NCBI GenBank assembly: GCA_934255485.1 | Contig: CAKQOG010000027.1 | Location: 1-34,025 of the forward strand | Length of the DNA stretch: 34,025 nucleotides | Source: an uncultured Prevotellamassilia sp. | GTDB lineage: Bacteria > Bacteroidota > Bacteroidia > Bacteroidales > Bacteroidaceae | Direction of reading: 5' to 3' | Part shown: one piece after another, positions 24,807 through 32,394 of the stretch | How positions within the stretch are numbered: position 1 is the first letter of the stretch | Layout of the letters: each line of letters starts with the position of its first letter | Made by a program: the position numbers and the translations under genes | The notes under the pieces: model-generated | Told to the model about the DNA's origin: nothing | Database searches by the model: none | Seen by the model: the letters and a program-made list of their open reading frames with translations, nothing else

Positions 24807-26255
24807 ATGACAATAAGCGACGAAATATACAACCTTATAGTTCAAAACTTTAACTACCCCTTTACACCCTCTCAAAAGAGAGCTGCCATACTACTTTCTC
24901 ACTTTATTAGCACGCCCATAAGTGATGCAGCATGTATATTGAGAGGGTATGCAGGAACTGGCAAAACCTCCTTAGTAGGTGCTTTGGTTAAAGTAATGAT
25001 AATGCTCAAACGCCCTGTTGTGCTACTGGCTCCTACAGGAAGAGCAGCCAAAGTGTTTGCCCAACATGCAGGTTGTTCTGCCTATACAATACATCGTGCC
25101 ATCTATCGTCAGCAGTCGTTTCAAGGCGAGAATACACGTTTTTCCTTAGGATTTAACAAGTTGCACCATGCACTTTTTATTGTAGACGAAGCATCTATGA
25201 TTAGTCGCGGAACAGGTGGAATGAGCAAAAGTGTATTTGGCACTGGCGAACTAATGGACGATCTTATTCGTTTTGTCTATTCGGGCGAAGGATGCCGTTT
25301 ATTACTTGTTGGAGATAAGGCTCAGTTGCCTCCTGTTGGTGAAGAAGAAAGCTATGCTCTCAACAACTACTTTCTTAAGCAATATGGCTTAACTGTTGGC
25401 AGTGCTGACCTTACCGAAGTGGTGCGACAAAGTTGTCAAAGCGAGGTACTATCAAATGCCACCATGCTCCGTACCCTCATGCAACAACCCTTTAATGGCA
25501 TTCCTCCCATCCACACTCATCCCAATGGTGAAGTAAGAAGTTTGCCTGGCAACGAACTTATAGAAAGCCTAGTTACAGATTATCAAGAGTTTGGTGTAAA
25601 TGGTGTAATCGTTGTTACCCGGTCTAACAAGCGTGCCAATATTTATAACAATGGCATACGTGCACAAATCTTCGACCGCGAAGAGCAATTGGTACGTGGT
25701 GATATAGTAATGGCTGTTAAGAATAATTATTTTTGGGCAGAACAATGTGCTAAATCCTTGCCACAGGGTGAACACATGCCATTTGACTTTATAGCCAATG
25801 GCGACACTGCCGAGGTATTACGCATAAGAAATGTACACGAGCAATACGGCTTTATGTTTGCCGATGCCACCTTACGTTTGCCCGATTATGCCGATTTTGA
25901 AATTGACTGTCGCGTACTTCTAAGCACCCTTACATCTGAGTCCCCCTCACTTACATCAACCGAGAGCAACTCTCTTTATGAGCAAGTACTTGCCGACTAT
26001 CAACACATACCACTTAAGAAAGATCGCCTAAAAGCCTTGCGACAAGACCCTTACTACAATGCTCTGCAAATAAAATATGCCTACGCTGTAACCTGTCACA
26101 AAGCACAAGGTGGACAATGGCAAAGGGTGTATATAGACCAAGGCTTTGTGCCCGAAGATGCTTTGGGGCTCCCCTATTTACGTTGGCTCTACACAGCCTT
26201 TACGCGTACCACCGACCGCGTATATCTTGTTAATTGGCCCTCACAAACATCGTAG
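24807..26255 (+). CDS. RecD2-like ATP-dependent DNA helicase
   Basis: This superfamily 1 helicase has 482 aa with the start at 24807. Motifs in order: Q-like/PF motif (FTPSQKRAAILLSHF, about 19-33), Walker A GYAGTGKTS (47-55), motif Ia LLAPTGRAAKVF, Walker B VDEAS (126-130), motif III LLLVGDKAQLPPVG, and the C-terminal UvrD_C_2 region with VTCHKAQGGQW and WLYTAFTRTTDRVYLV. It is shorter than true RecD2 because the N-terminal HhH region is missing, as in many Bacteroidetes homologues. The frame opens at 24705 within the MFS gene, but the conserved part begins after MTISDEIYNL. Confidence 0.9.
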   Translation: MTISDEIYNLIVQNFNYPFTPSQKRAAILLSHFISTPISDAACILRGYAGTGKTSLVGALVKVMIMLKRPVVLLAPTGRAAKVFAQHAGCSAYTIHRAIYRQQSFQGENTRFSLGFNKLHHALFIVDEASMISRGTGGMSKSVFGTGELMDDLIRFVYSGEGCRLLLVGDKAQLPPVGEEESYALNNYFLKQYGLTVGSADLTEVVRQSCQSEVLSNATMLRTLMQQPFNGIPPIHTHPNGEVRSLPGNELIESLVTDYQEFGVNGVIVVTRSNKRANIYNNGIRAQIFDREEQLVRGDIVMAVKNNYFWAEQCAKSLPQGEHMPFDFIANGDTAEVLRIRNVHEQYGFMFADATLRLPDYADFEIDCRVLLSTLTSESPSLTSTESNSLYEQVLADYQHIPLKKDRLKALRQDPYYNALQIKYAYAVTCHKAQGGQWQRVYIDQGFVPEDALGLPYLRWLYTAFTRTTDRVYLVNWPSQTS

Positions 26256-26320
26256 CAGCATAGCCGTTAGCTAATGTTTAATTATGTTTACTTAATTTGG
26301 TGCGAACAGTTAAAACAAAA

Positions 26321-26352
26321 CTTGCCACTACTAAAATAAAGCCGTAATTTTG
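26321..26352 (+). promoter_or_regulatory. Candidate promoter of the DUF4250-vanZ run
   Basis: CTTG (26321-26324), a 20-nt spacer and TAATTTTG (26345-26352) match the consensus apart from one base in the -33 box. The predicted leader before the ATG at 26400 is about 40 nt. Confidence 0.6.
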
Positions 26353-26399
26353 CACCGAATTCAACAAATATAAAAAATTTTTTCTTACATCCCATATAT

Positions 26400-26576
26400 A
26401 TGTCACTACCACAAGACCCTATGATGCTTTTCAGCGTCATAAACACTAAACTACGCGACGAATACCCATCGCTCGATGCTCTTTGCGAGGACATGCACAT
26501 TGACCGCAACAAGCTTGAAACCGAACTTGCACAAGCGGGGTTTGAGTATAACAAACAACAAAACAAATTTTGGTAA
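26400..26576 (+). CDS. DUF4250 domain protein (58 aa)
   Basis: This short frame encodes MSLPQDPMMLFSVINTKLRD..., ending in NKQQNKFW. The pattern LPxDPxMLxSxxNTKLRD followed by YxSLDALCxD and a C-terminal xGxEYNxxxNxFW is the DUF4250 profile. The acidic, Leu-rich middle (LDALCEDMHIDRNKLETEL) looks like a small helix-turn-helix, and the family function is not known. It is 6 bp upstream of the VanZ gene and probably translationally linked to it. Confidence 0.88.
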   Translation: MSLPQDPMMLFSVINTKLRDEYPSLDALCEDMHIDRNKLETELAQAGFEYNKQQNKFW

Positions 26577-26582
26577 TAACAC

Positions 26583-26963
26583 ATGTCAAGAAATTGGTTT
26601 TATATATTTCCACTTACCATTATCTGTGTAGCACTAATATGGTATTTTTGCCTATTTCGTCCCCCACACGTAAGTTTGTTTGAAGGCATACCCAATTTTG
26701 ACAAAGTCGTACATGCCACCATGTATTGTGGCACATGTAGCGTTTTTTGGTTTGAATACTATATACGTCGCACGCAATGGAGCAAGTTTAAGCGATTTAT
26801 CATTGCAGTTGCTTCGCCCATCATTATGAGTGGCATTATAGAGTTAGCACAAGAGTACCTAACCACCTACCGCTCTGGCGATTGGGCTGATGTATTAGCC
26901 AATAGCATTGGAGTGCTACTTGCTCTCATCAGCATGTGCATATTCAAGCACCACCTTCGTTAA
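26583..26963 (+). CDS. VanZ family protein
   Basis: The 126-aa membrane protein has about four segments and the VanZ-like motif FDKVVHATMYCGTCSVFWFE, then GIIELAQEY and RSGDWADVLANSIG. VanZ of enterococci gives low-level teicoplanin resistance; most chromosomal homologues, such as this one, have no assigned role. It follows DUF4250 by 6 bp and precedes the DUF3822-rsmD pair by 67 bp. Confidence 0.9.
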   Translation: MSRNWFYIFPLTIICVALIWYFCLFRPPHVSLFEGIPNFDKVVHATMYCGTCSVFWFEYYIRRTQWSKFKRFIIAVASPIIMSGIIELAQEYLTTYRSGDWADVLANSIGVLLALISMCIFKHHLR

Positions 26964-27030
26964 AAACGCCTATACTTTTACACACTCTCTTCACACCATT
27001 ATATCAAGAAAACATTAGCTTACACGCCAC

Positions 27031-27816
27031 TTGAACCTTTACATTCGCATTTCCGACACCGACATATGCTTTGCCCACTACGAAACGAGCAATCCAGCAA
27101 CATTCGACTTCTACCCTTTCCACGTGAAGCCGCAAGTATCTCTTACCATCAACTTACGCACAGCCATGCAGCAAGTTGAGCTTTTAAAGCAACCCATTAA
27201 CCAAGTAGAGATACTCGTTAATAGCCCTGTAACACCTGTGCCTTTAGCCGAGTTCCAAGAAGAGGATGCAGAGGTTTACCACAACTTTTGCTTCACCCCC
27301 AAACATAAGAGCCGAGTGTTCTACGACACTGTACCCGCATCAAACCTCGTATTTTTGTTCTCGCTCTTCGAGACTACATGCCAAGCTATTGAAGAGAGTT
27401 TTGGCGAAGTACGTTACACGGCTGCACTTACCCCTGTGGTGCAACATTTTGCTAAAAAAGGTTTAGCATTGAGCAACGACAAGCGCATATTTGTTTACAC
27501 ACACGATGGGGTTATCAACATTATTGTTCTTGAAGATAGCCGCCTCATCATGCAAAACACCTACACCGTTCACACACTTACCGATGTAGACTACTACGTG
27601 CTTAACATTGCCCATAATCTTGCACTCGACCTTAACAAAACCCCCATCTTCATTGCAGGTATACCCTCGTTGCGTGACCCCGTTATCAATGAATTGCAAA
27701 AATACGCTCCACGCGTATACCCCATTAATCCTGCCGCTGAGTTCAACCGCAACATTGTGAGTTGTACAGAGGGAGTACCCTACGACCTAATGTGCGCATT
27801 GCTCAACCAGCGGTAA
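27031..27816 (+). CDS. DUF3822 family protein
   Basis: The 261-aa protein starts with TTG (MNLYIRISDTDICFAHYETS). It resembles the DUF3822 proteins of Bacteroidetes, which have an actin-like (ASKHA) look and regularly precede rsmD, as here (71 bp). Segments that fit are TPVVQHFAKKG, FVYTHDGVINIIVLEDSRLI and FIAGIPSLRDPVINELQKYA. No catalytic residues can be pointed out and the function is unknown. No in-frame ATG lies near the N-terminus, which supports the TTG. Confidence 0.85.
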   Translation: MNLYIRISDTDICFAHYETSNPATFDFYPFHVKPQVSLTINLRTAMQQVELLKQPINQVEILVNSPVTPVPLAEFQEEDAEVYHNFCFTPKHKSRVFYDTVPASNLVFLFSLFETTCQAIEESFGEVRYTAALTPVVQHFAKKGLALSNDKRIFVYTHDGVINIIVLEDSRLIMQNTYTVHTLTDVDYYVLNIAHNLALDLNKTPIFIAGIPSLRDPVINELQKYAPRVYPINPAAEFNRNIVSCTEGVPYDLMCALLNQR

Positions 27817-27887
27817 AACACGCATTTATCCACTTAACTATCACCTAATAAGTTCGATAAAAATCTACATCTAAGTAGCTACACACC

Positions 27888-28424
27888 ATGAGAGTAATTA
27901 CAGGAAAATATAAAGGTCGCCACTTTGAAGTGCCACGCACCTTCAAGGCACGCCCCACAACAGACTTTGCTAAAGAGAACCTATTTAATGTGCTACGTGC
28001 CTACATCGACTTTGAAGACACCACAGCCCTCGACCTTTTTGGCGGAACTGGTAGCATCTCGCTCGAGCTACTATCAAGAGGATGTCCTCGCGTTATTACC
28101 ATTGAGAAAGACCGACGTCACTTTGCCTTCATCTCTCAGTGCCAACGCACACTATCAGACGATGCTTGGACTCCACTTTGTAGTGATGCGCTAAAGTTTA
28201 TCAATAGATGCCGTGAAACGTTCGACCTTATTTTTGCCGACCCACCTTACGCTCTTCCCGAACTTGGCGAACTTCCTGACCGCATAATGAACTCTTCCTT
28301 ACTCAAGCCCGGTACTATTTTTGTGCTTGAACATGGCAAGAACTATGATTTCAGCACTCGTGCTGACTTTGTAGAACACAGAGCATACGGAAGTGTTAAT
28401 TTTAGCATTTTCAAAAAGGTATAA
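27888..28424 (+). CDS. rsmD: 16S rRNA (guanine(966)-N2)-methyltransferase
   Basis: RsmD methylates G966 of 16S rRNA. The 178-aa protein has the N-terminus MRVITGKYKGRHFEVPRTFK, the RPTTDFAKENLFNVL motif, the SAM motif ALDLFGGTGSISLELLSRG (about 47-65) and the catalytic FADPPY (116-121). It ends the plus-strand run DUF4250-vanZ-DUF3822-rsmD. Confidence 0.96.
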   Translation: MRVITGKYKGRHFEVPRTFKARPTTDFAKENLFNVLRAYIDFEDTTALDLFGGTGSISLELLSRGCPRVITIEKDRRHFAFISQCQRTLSDDAWTPLCSDALKFINRCRETFDLIFADPPYALPELGELPDRIMNSSLLKPGTIFVLEHGKNYDFSTRADFVEHRAYGSVNFSIFKKV

Positions 28425-28774
28425 CTCCTAAGCATAACGCCAACTCAAACATTTTTGCTTTAACATCCTCAATGCAATAACATCATATATTTAGACCTAT
28501 AGGTCATAAATCTATGAACCCCAAAAGCATACATTCGCCCACATCTAATGGCGTAATCATTGCCATAGAATAGGCATTTCTTACGGGAAACATCGAAATG
28601 AATGTTGTAAACAACGATAACCAAGCCGTTGATACTTTAAGCAACTTGTGGGGTAATAGCAAACTAAAACAATCCGCCCATTGGGGGTAACGAAGCCTAA
28701 AGACAAGGGGCGTTTTCCCCTCAAGATAAGCATATTTTAAGATGGGCGTATGCCCACAACCACATGTAAATCTT
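28425..28774. other. Gene-free stretch with palindromes; possible dispersed sequence
   Basis: A 12-bp palindrome GACCTATAGGTC is at 28494-28505, and a small GC hairpin (agggg/cccct) lies near 28715-28730. A minus-strand frame (28504-28812, 102 aa) is open, but its protein is rich in Cys, Trp and Phe without a recognisable family and begins inside the terminator hairpin. I do not call it a gene. The reading resembles short hypothetical proteins I recall from intergenic DNA of other Prevotella genomes, so this may be a dispersed sequence; that is unverified. Confidence 0.45.
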
Positions 28775-28827
28775 AACAAACTAAAGGCCATGCAAACACA
28801 AATTGTTTGCATGGCCTTTAGCTTGTT
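28775..28827. terminator. Strong bidirectional terminator between rsmD and the AspT-type gene
   Basis: ctaaaggccatgcaaac (28781-28797) pairs perfectly with gtttgcatggcctttag (28805-28821) over a 7-nt loop. After one mismatch five more pairs (aacaa/ttgtt) extend it. It sits between two convergent genes, 15 bp after the stop of the minus-strand gene. Confidence 0.8.
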
Positions 28828-28842
28828 ATTAGATGCTACATC

Positions 28843-30558
28843 CTAACAAAGAAAGAGGATGAGCGATTGTGCCACAAGTATACGCAAGAACATTGTTAGC
28901 GGATAAACCGTAGAGTAGCCCACGGCTGCGGCATCGTTATTAGCAGTTTGGTTGGCATAGCCCAATGCTGGAGGATCGGTAGTGGCACCAGCTATTACCC
29001 CCATAAGCGTAAAGTAATTGAGCTTATAGCGCCAACGTGCTATCACACCCATAATAATGATAGGCACTATTGTTACCAAGAAACCAACCCACACATACAT
29101 CAAGCCATCGCCATGTACCACCGTGGTCCAGAAGTTGGCTCCAGCCTTGATACCTACTGCTGCAAGGAAGAGGATGAGTCCGATCTCGCGCAAGAGCAAG
29201 TTGGCAGAGGTTGTGGTGTATGTTACCAAGTGGAACTTATAGCCGTAGGCACCAGCTAAAATAGCAATTACCAATGGGCCACCAGCCAAACCGAGTTTGA
29301 GAGGTGTGGCCATTCCTGGAAACTGGAATGGTATGCTACCAAAGACTATACCCACAAGTATGCCCAAGAAAATGGCACCCACATTGGGGTGGTCAAGGCG
29401 TTTTACAGAGTTGCCAAGTATGCGTTCTACACGCGTCACACTGTCTTCAGGACCTGCCACCATCAAGCGGTCGCCTATCTGAATGCGCAACGAACGATCG
29501 GCAAAGAGGTTCATGCCTTGACGGGTAATACGCGTTACGTTCACTCCATACATTGAGCTAAAATGCATCTCACCAAAGGTTTTTCCGTTTACCTCAGGTT
29601 GGGTAACAAGGATACGTTTCGACACAATAGGCGCCTTTTCAGCTTGCCAGTCAACCTCAATTTCGCTACCGATAAATGCTTTAGCAGCTTCGGCATCGTC
29701 TTGAGCACAAACGGCATTCATTTCGTCGCCTTCGTGGAGGATCGTGTCACGTGTGGGCGATATAATTTCGTCGCCATGCTTATAGTGTGTACACACAAAC
29801 GTACGGCCAAGAAACTGCGTGAGTTGTGCAAAAGTCTTTCCCTCGAGTGCTTGGTTCTCAACACGCAACGATAGATGATGAGGTCTTGCATGCGGGTTGT
29901 CCTCTTGTGCCGAGCGTATTTGCTCTTCCTCTTTTTCGAGTTTTATGCGGCAAATGTAGCGTATGGCAATTGTTGCACCAATAATGCCCACCACGCCCAA
30001 CGGATAGGCGCAAGCATAACCAGCAGCAATGTTCTGTCCGTGCATGTCGATGTGTAGGGTGTTGATAGCCTCTTGTGCAGCACCCAAACCGGGGGTGTTG
30101 GTTACAGCACCATAAAGCACACCTACCGCCATAGGCAGACTTGTAACATCGTTGGTGTCGAACACAAGGTAGTAAAGCCCAAGCAACGTAATGACATTAA
30201 GCAGCACAATGCCCACTGCCACGATGTTCATCTGTACACCATCTTTCTTGAACGACTGAAAGAAACTCGGACCTACCTGTAAGCCGATGCAGTAAACAAA
30301 GAGTATCAAACCGAAGTCTTGAATAAAATTGAGCACTTTGGCAGGACAAGCAAAGCCTCCATCAGGGTCGGCAATGCCCGTTGAGTGATAGATATGTCCC
30401 ACCACAATACCTGCAAACAACACGAACGTGACACCCAGCGATACACTGCCTATCTTGAATTTGCCCAGCACAACGCCCACGGCAATAACCAAGGAGAACA
30501 GCAACACGATGTGAGCCACCGAATCGGTTGTTAAGAATAATGATTGTAGCCAATCCAT
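28843..30558 (-). CDS. AspT/YidE/YbjL-type putative transporter with TrkA-C domains
   Basis: The 571-aa protein has an N-terminal membrane half (about 15-200), a hydrophilic centre (about 215-375) holding two RCK_C/TrkA-C domains (LRVENQALEGKTFAQLTQFL and ILVTQPEVNGKTFGEMHFSS), and a C-terminal membrane half. Repeated family motifs are VGVLYGAVTNTPGLGAAQEA and the matching VIAGATTDPPALGYAN. This is the aspartate:alanine exchanger superfamily; most members have unknown substrates. The start MDWLQSLFLTTDSVAHIVLL is the typical one. A full promoter lies about 135 bp upstream. Confidence 0.92.
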   Translation of the reverse strand: MDWLQSLFLTTDSVAHIVLLFSLVIAVGVVLGKFKIGSVSLGVTFVLFAGIVVGHIYHSTGIADPDGGFACPAKVLNFIQDFGLILFVYCIGLQVGPSFFQSFKKDGVQMNIVAVGIVLLNVITLLGLYYLVFDTNDVTSLPMAVGVLYGAVTNTPGLGAAQEAINTLHIDMHGQNIAAGYACAYPLGVVGIIGATIAIRYICRIKLEKEEEQIRSAQEDNPHARPHHLSLRVENQALEGKTFAQLTQFLGRTFVCTHYKHGDEIISPTRDTILHEGDEMNAVCAQDDAEAAKAFIGSEIEVDWQAEKAPIVSKRILVTQPEVNGKTFGEMHFSSMYGVNVTRITRQGMNLFADRSLRIQIGDRLMVAGPEDSVTRVERILGNSVKRLDHPNVGAIFLGILVGIVFGSIPFQFPGMATPLKLGLAGGPLVIAILAGAYGYKFHLVTYTTTSANLLLREIGLILFLAAVGIKAGANFWTTVVHGDGLMYVWVGFLVTIVPIIIMGVIARWRYKLNYFTLMGVIAGATTDPPALGYANQTANNDAAAVGYSTVYPLTMFLRILVAQSLILFLC

Positions 30559-30691
30559 GGTTGTATTAATAAATTTAGGGTAAAAAAATCATAGTTGAAG
30601 TAAGCATTTCAAGATAATGTACAACACAAAAAGTTTTAGTGCTTTTAGATTAATACTACATATAGCTATAAAATACTTACACTCTGCTTTG

Positions 30692-30723
30692 CAAATTTAA
30701 GATTGTTTTTTCACGTTAGCAAA
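30692..30723 (-). promoter_or_regulatory. Promoter of the AspT-type transporter gene
   Basis: On the minus strand TTTG (30720-30723), a 20-nt spacer and TAAATTTG (30692-30699) match the Bacteroidetes consensus exactly. Predicted leader length is about 125 nt; the leader shows no obvious strong hairpin. Confidence 0.75.
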
Positions 30724-30803
30724 TTTACCTTTGTTTTTATTTCGATAATCAGCCTTTTTGTTTGACAATGGTAGCATGCAAGCACCCTAATGAACAGAGG
30801 GCT

Positions 30804-31009
30804 AATTTGTGAACATTTATTGACATTTTGAATGCGGCAAATAGATGTTAATAGAGCTTAAAAACGCCCCTTTTGATAGCTCAAAACAGAGGTAATTTTG
30901 TTATAAAGGCTTTGTTACAACACAAGAATACGTATCCTTATATCGCTATCTTACGTATCCTTACGTGCTTATAAACGTGTTATTAGCCCACAAGGATACG
31001 TATTCTTGT
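30804..31009 (-). repeat. Dispersed intergenic element, copy B (inverse of copy A)
   Basis: Read on the minus strand this has the order of copy A: palindrome P1 (31009-30990), linker (30984-30965, aataacacgtttataagcac), P2 (30964-30945), P3 (30941-30922), then the 29-nt block (30832-30804) that is identical to 12007-12035. The spacers between units are 5, 0 and 3 nt, as in copy A. P2 is the most decayed unit. The element lies upstream of the AspT-type promoter. No coding potential is seen. Confidence 0.8.
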
Positions 31010-31800
31010 GCAAAAATATGGTTCAACATTTTTCTTGAAAATATATAGCTTGTTGATTTTCAACAATATACATTACATCTCATTTTTCAAGAAAATTGAA
31101 GCAACTGTTTCTTTGTCTCAAAATTTTAAAAATATGAGCTTTTGATTTATCAAGTAACGATTTGTTTGATGATATAAAAACGGGTATAAAAAAAGGTATT
31201 TACATTGCTGCAAATACCTTCTTTTGGTGACTTGCTTGGAATCATAAGTGACTCGCTTGGGGTTATTAGTATTTGGGCGTATTTCAAACAGCTCAAACGC
31301 TTTGTTTTAGACGCAAAGTGTGCGAATATCAGCGAGTTTTGTTTTCAAGCGAAATTTACCGATTGGGGAGCATTAGAACTCGTTCAAAAAACAAGTGTAA
31401 CGCAAGTGTAACGCATTTCCTCATTGCCCATACAGAACTTTTATATCGTCATGCTCTTTGGGATGGAAAGCTCTCTATCTATTTCTCTTTTTTGTAAGTC
31501 CAACAAGGCGTAATTAGTCTTGTTTTGTCTTACCTTGTAATGTTAATTTGTTGGTTGGTTGGCAGATTTTACTTAATAAACATTTGATAAACCTATTTAA
31601 TCTCCCCACTTTTGCAGTCGGAAAACCTCATGTACGGCTTCTCAATCCTTGATGAAATAATTCTGTTTAATAAATGGATTATCTCTGCTAATCAACGATA
31701 CAAAGTTACAAAATAATTCGTGATCAGTAAGGCTTTATTACGATTATTTTGAGAACTTCGGGAAGGTTGGCCTTACCCGACATGGCGTTCCTTAGGATCT
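31010..31800. other. Gene-free stretch between copy B and the mobile-element edge
   Basis: Visible are a 12-bp inverted repeat ttttcttgaaaa / ttttcaagaaaa (31030-31041, 31084-31095) enclosing a small hairpin (ttgttgattttcaacaa near 31050), a minus-strand terminator-like hairpin at 31193-31220, and two 21-nt imperfect direct repeats around 31228-31269 (16 of 21 bases equal). Short frames at 31205-31497 show no recognisable protein. A TAACTTTG -7-like box on the minus strand (31701-31708) lacks a -33 partner. Confidence 0.5.
31193..31220 (-). terminator. Terminator-like hairpin, T run on the minus strand
   Basis: aaggtattt (31193-31201) pairs with aaatacctt (31212-31220) over a 10-nt loop. Read on the minus strand it is followed by a T run, so it would stop leftward transcripts coming from the mobile-element side. 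On the plus strand the tail is only cttttgg. Confidence 0.55.
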
Positions 31801-31824
31801 ATGTTAATTCAAAAAAATGGTCTT

Positions 31825-32106
31825 ATGAAACCCATTACGAAGTACACAAAATGGCTCGACACATTTCGTGCCGGAGATGTTGATTGGGGAACTATTTCTC
31901 CCGAAAAATATCATTGTTTAAGGAATATTATTTCACGCTATAATCACTGCCAGGGAACGTTGAAGGGTATATTTCTTCATCACACTTGGAAATATGCAGA
32001 AGAAATAGTTGTTGTCGTATGTGAAACTATATCTGATTACAAAACTCACTGCGAAAATGGAGAAAAAGACGAATGGCGTAAGAAAATCCCGCCAACTCTC
32101 GATTGA
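31825..32106 (+). CDS. Hypothetical protein upstream of the HTH gene
   Basis: The 93-aa reading begins MKPITKYTKWLDTFRAGDVD; an in-frame ATG at 31801 would add 8 residues. It is mixed polar/hydrophobic with no recognised domain, signal peptide or membrane segment. Its last 50 bp overlap the start of the HTH gene in another frame. It could be a small partner of that gene or a truncated remnant; support is only the open frame and its position. Confidence 0.4.
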   Translation: MKPITKYTKWLDTFRAGDVDWGTISPEKYHCLRNIISRYNHCQGTLKGIFLHHTWKYAEEIVVVVCETISDYKTHCENGEKDEWRKKIPPTLD

Positions 32107-32299
32107 CGACGTCAAGAAACAGATGGTCGTCGACTGTTTAGAACGAGTTATGTCTGTCAATGACTTTGCCAAATTCGTTTCTAAATCACCTGAAGCCATA
32201 AGAAAACGCATTCAACGTGGCTTGATTCCAGCTCACAAAGAAGGTCGCAATTGGTATATACTGAAAAGCGAGTATGTGAGTTCGCTTAGAAAGAAGTGA
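32057..32299 (+). CDS. Excisionase-like helix-turn-helix DNA-binding protein
   Basis: The 80-aa protein starts MEKKTNGVRKSRQLSIDDVK; an ATG 48 bp upstream is in frame but lies deeper inside the preceding ORF. The segment MSVNDFAKFVSKSPEAIRKR, then IQRGLIPAHKEGRNWYILKS, is a MerR/excisionase-type winged HTH (about 33-72). Such proteins direct integrase in excision or act as small regulators of mobile elements. It is followed by a terminator and the primase gene. Confidence 0.78.
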   Translation: MEKKTNGVRKSRQLSIDDVKKQMVVDCLERVMSVNDFAKFVSKSPEAIRKRIQRGLIPAHKEGRNWYILKSEYVSSLRKK

Positions 32300-32330
32300 T
32301 TTGAACTCTCTATCTAATCAACTTATATTA

Positions 32331-32370
32331 CCCTGCCGTGTCGCTGAGACAGCGAGTGGGCAGGGTTTTT
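32331..32370 (+). terminator. GC-rich two-stem hairpin terminator before the primase
   Basis: ccctgcc (32331-32337) pairs with ggcaggg (32359-32365); inside it tcgct (32341-32345) pairs with agcga (32351-32355). A run of five T follows (32366-32370). It ends the HTH transcript 24 bp before the primase ATG at 32395, which also makes it a candidate attenuator for the primase gene. Confidence 0.8.
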
Positions 32371-32394
32371 AGTTTACTTACAAATCTGATAAGA

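Noticed and set aside
28504..28812. Minus-strand frame of 102 aa after rsmD
   Set aside because: It begins inside the terminator hairpin, has an odd Cys/Trp/Phe-rich composition and no family.
31205..31497. Two overlapping plus-strand frames of 68 and 74 aa
   Set aside because: They start next to the terminator-like hairpin, overlap each other, and show no domain or promoter.
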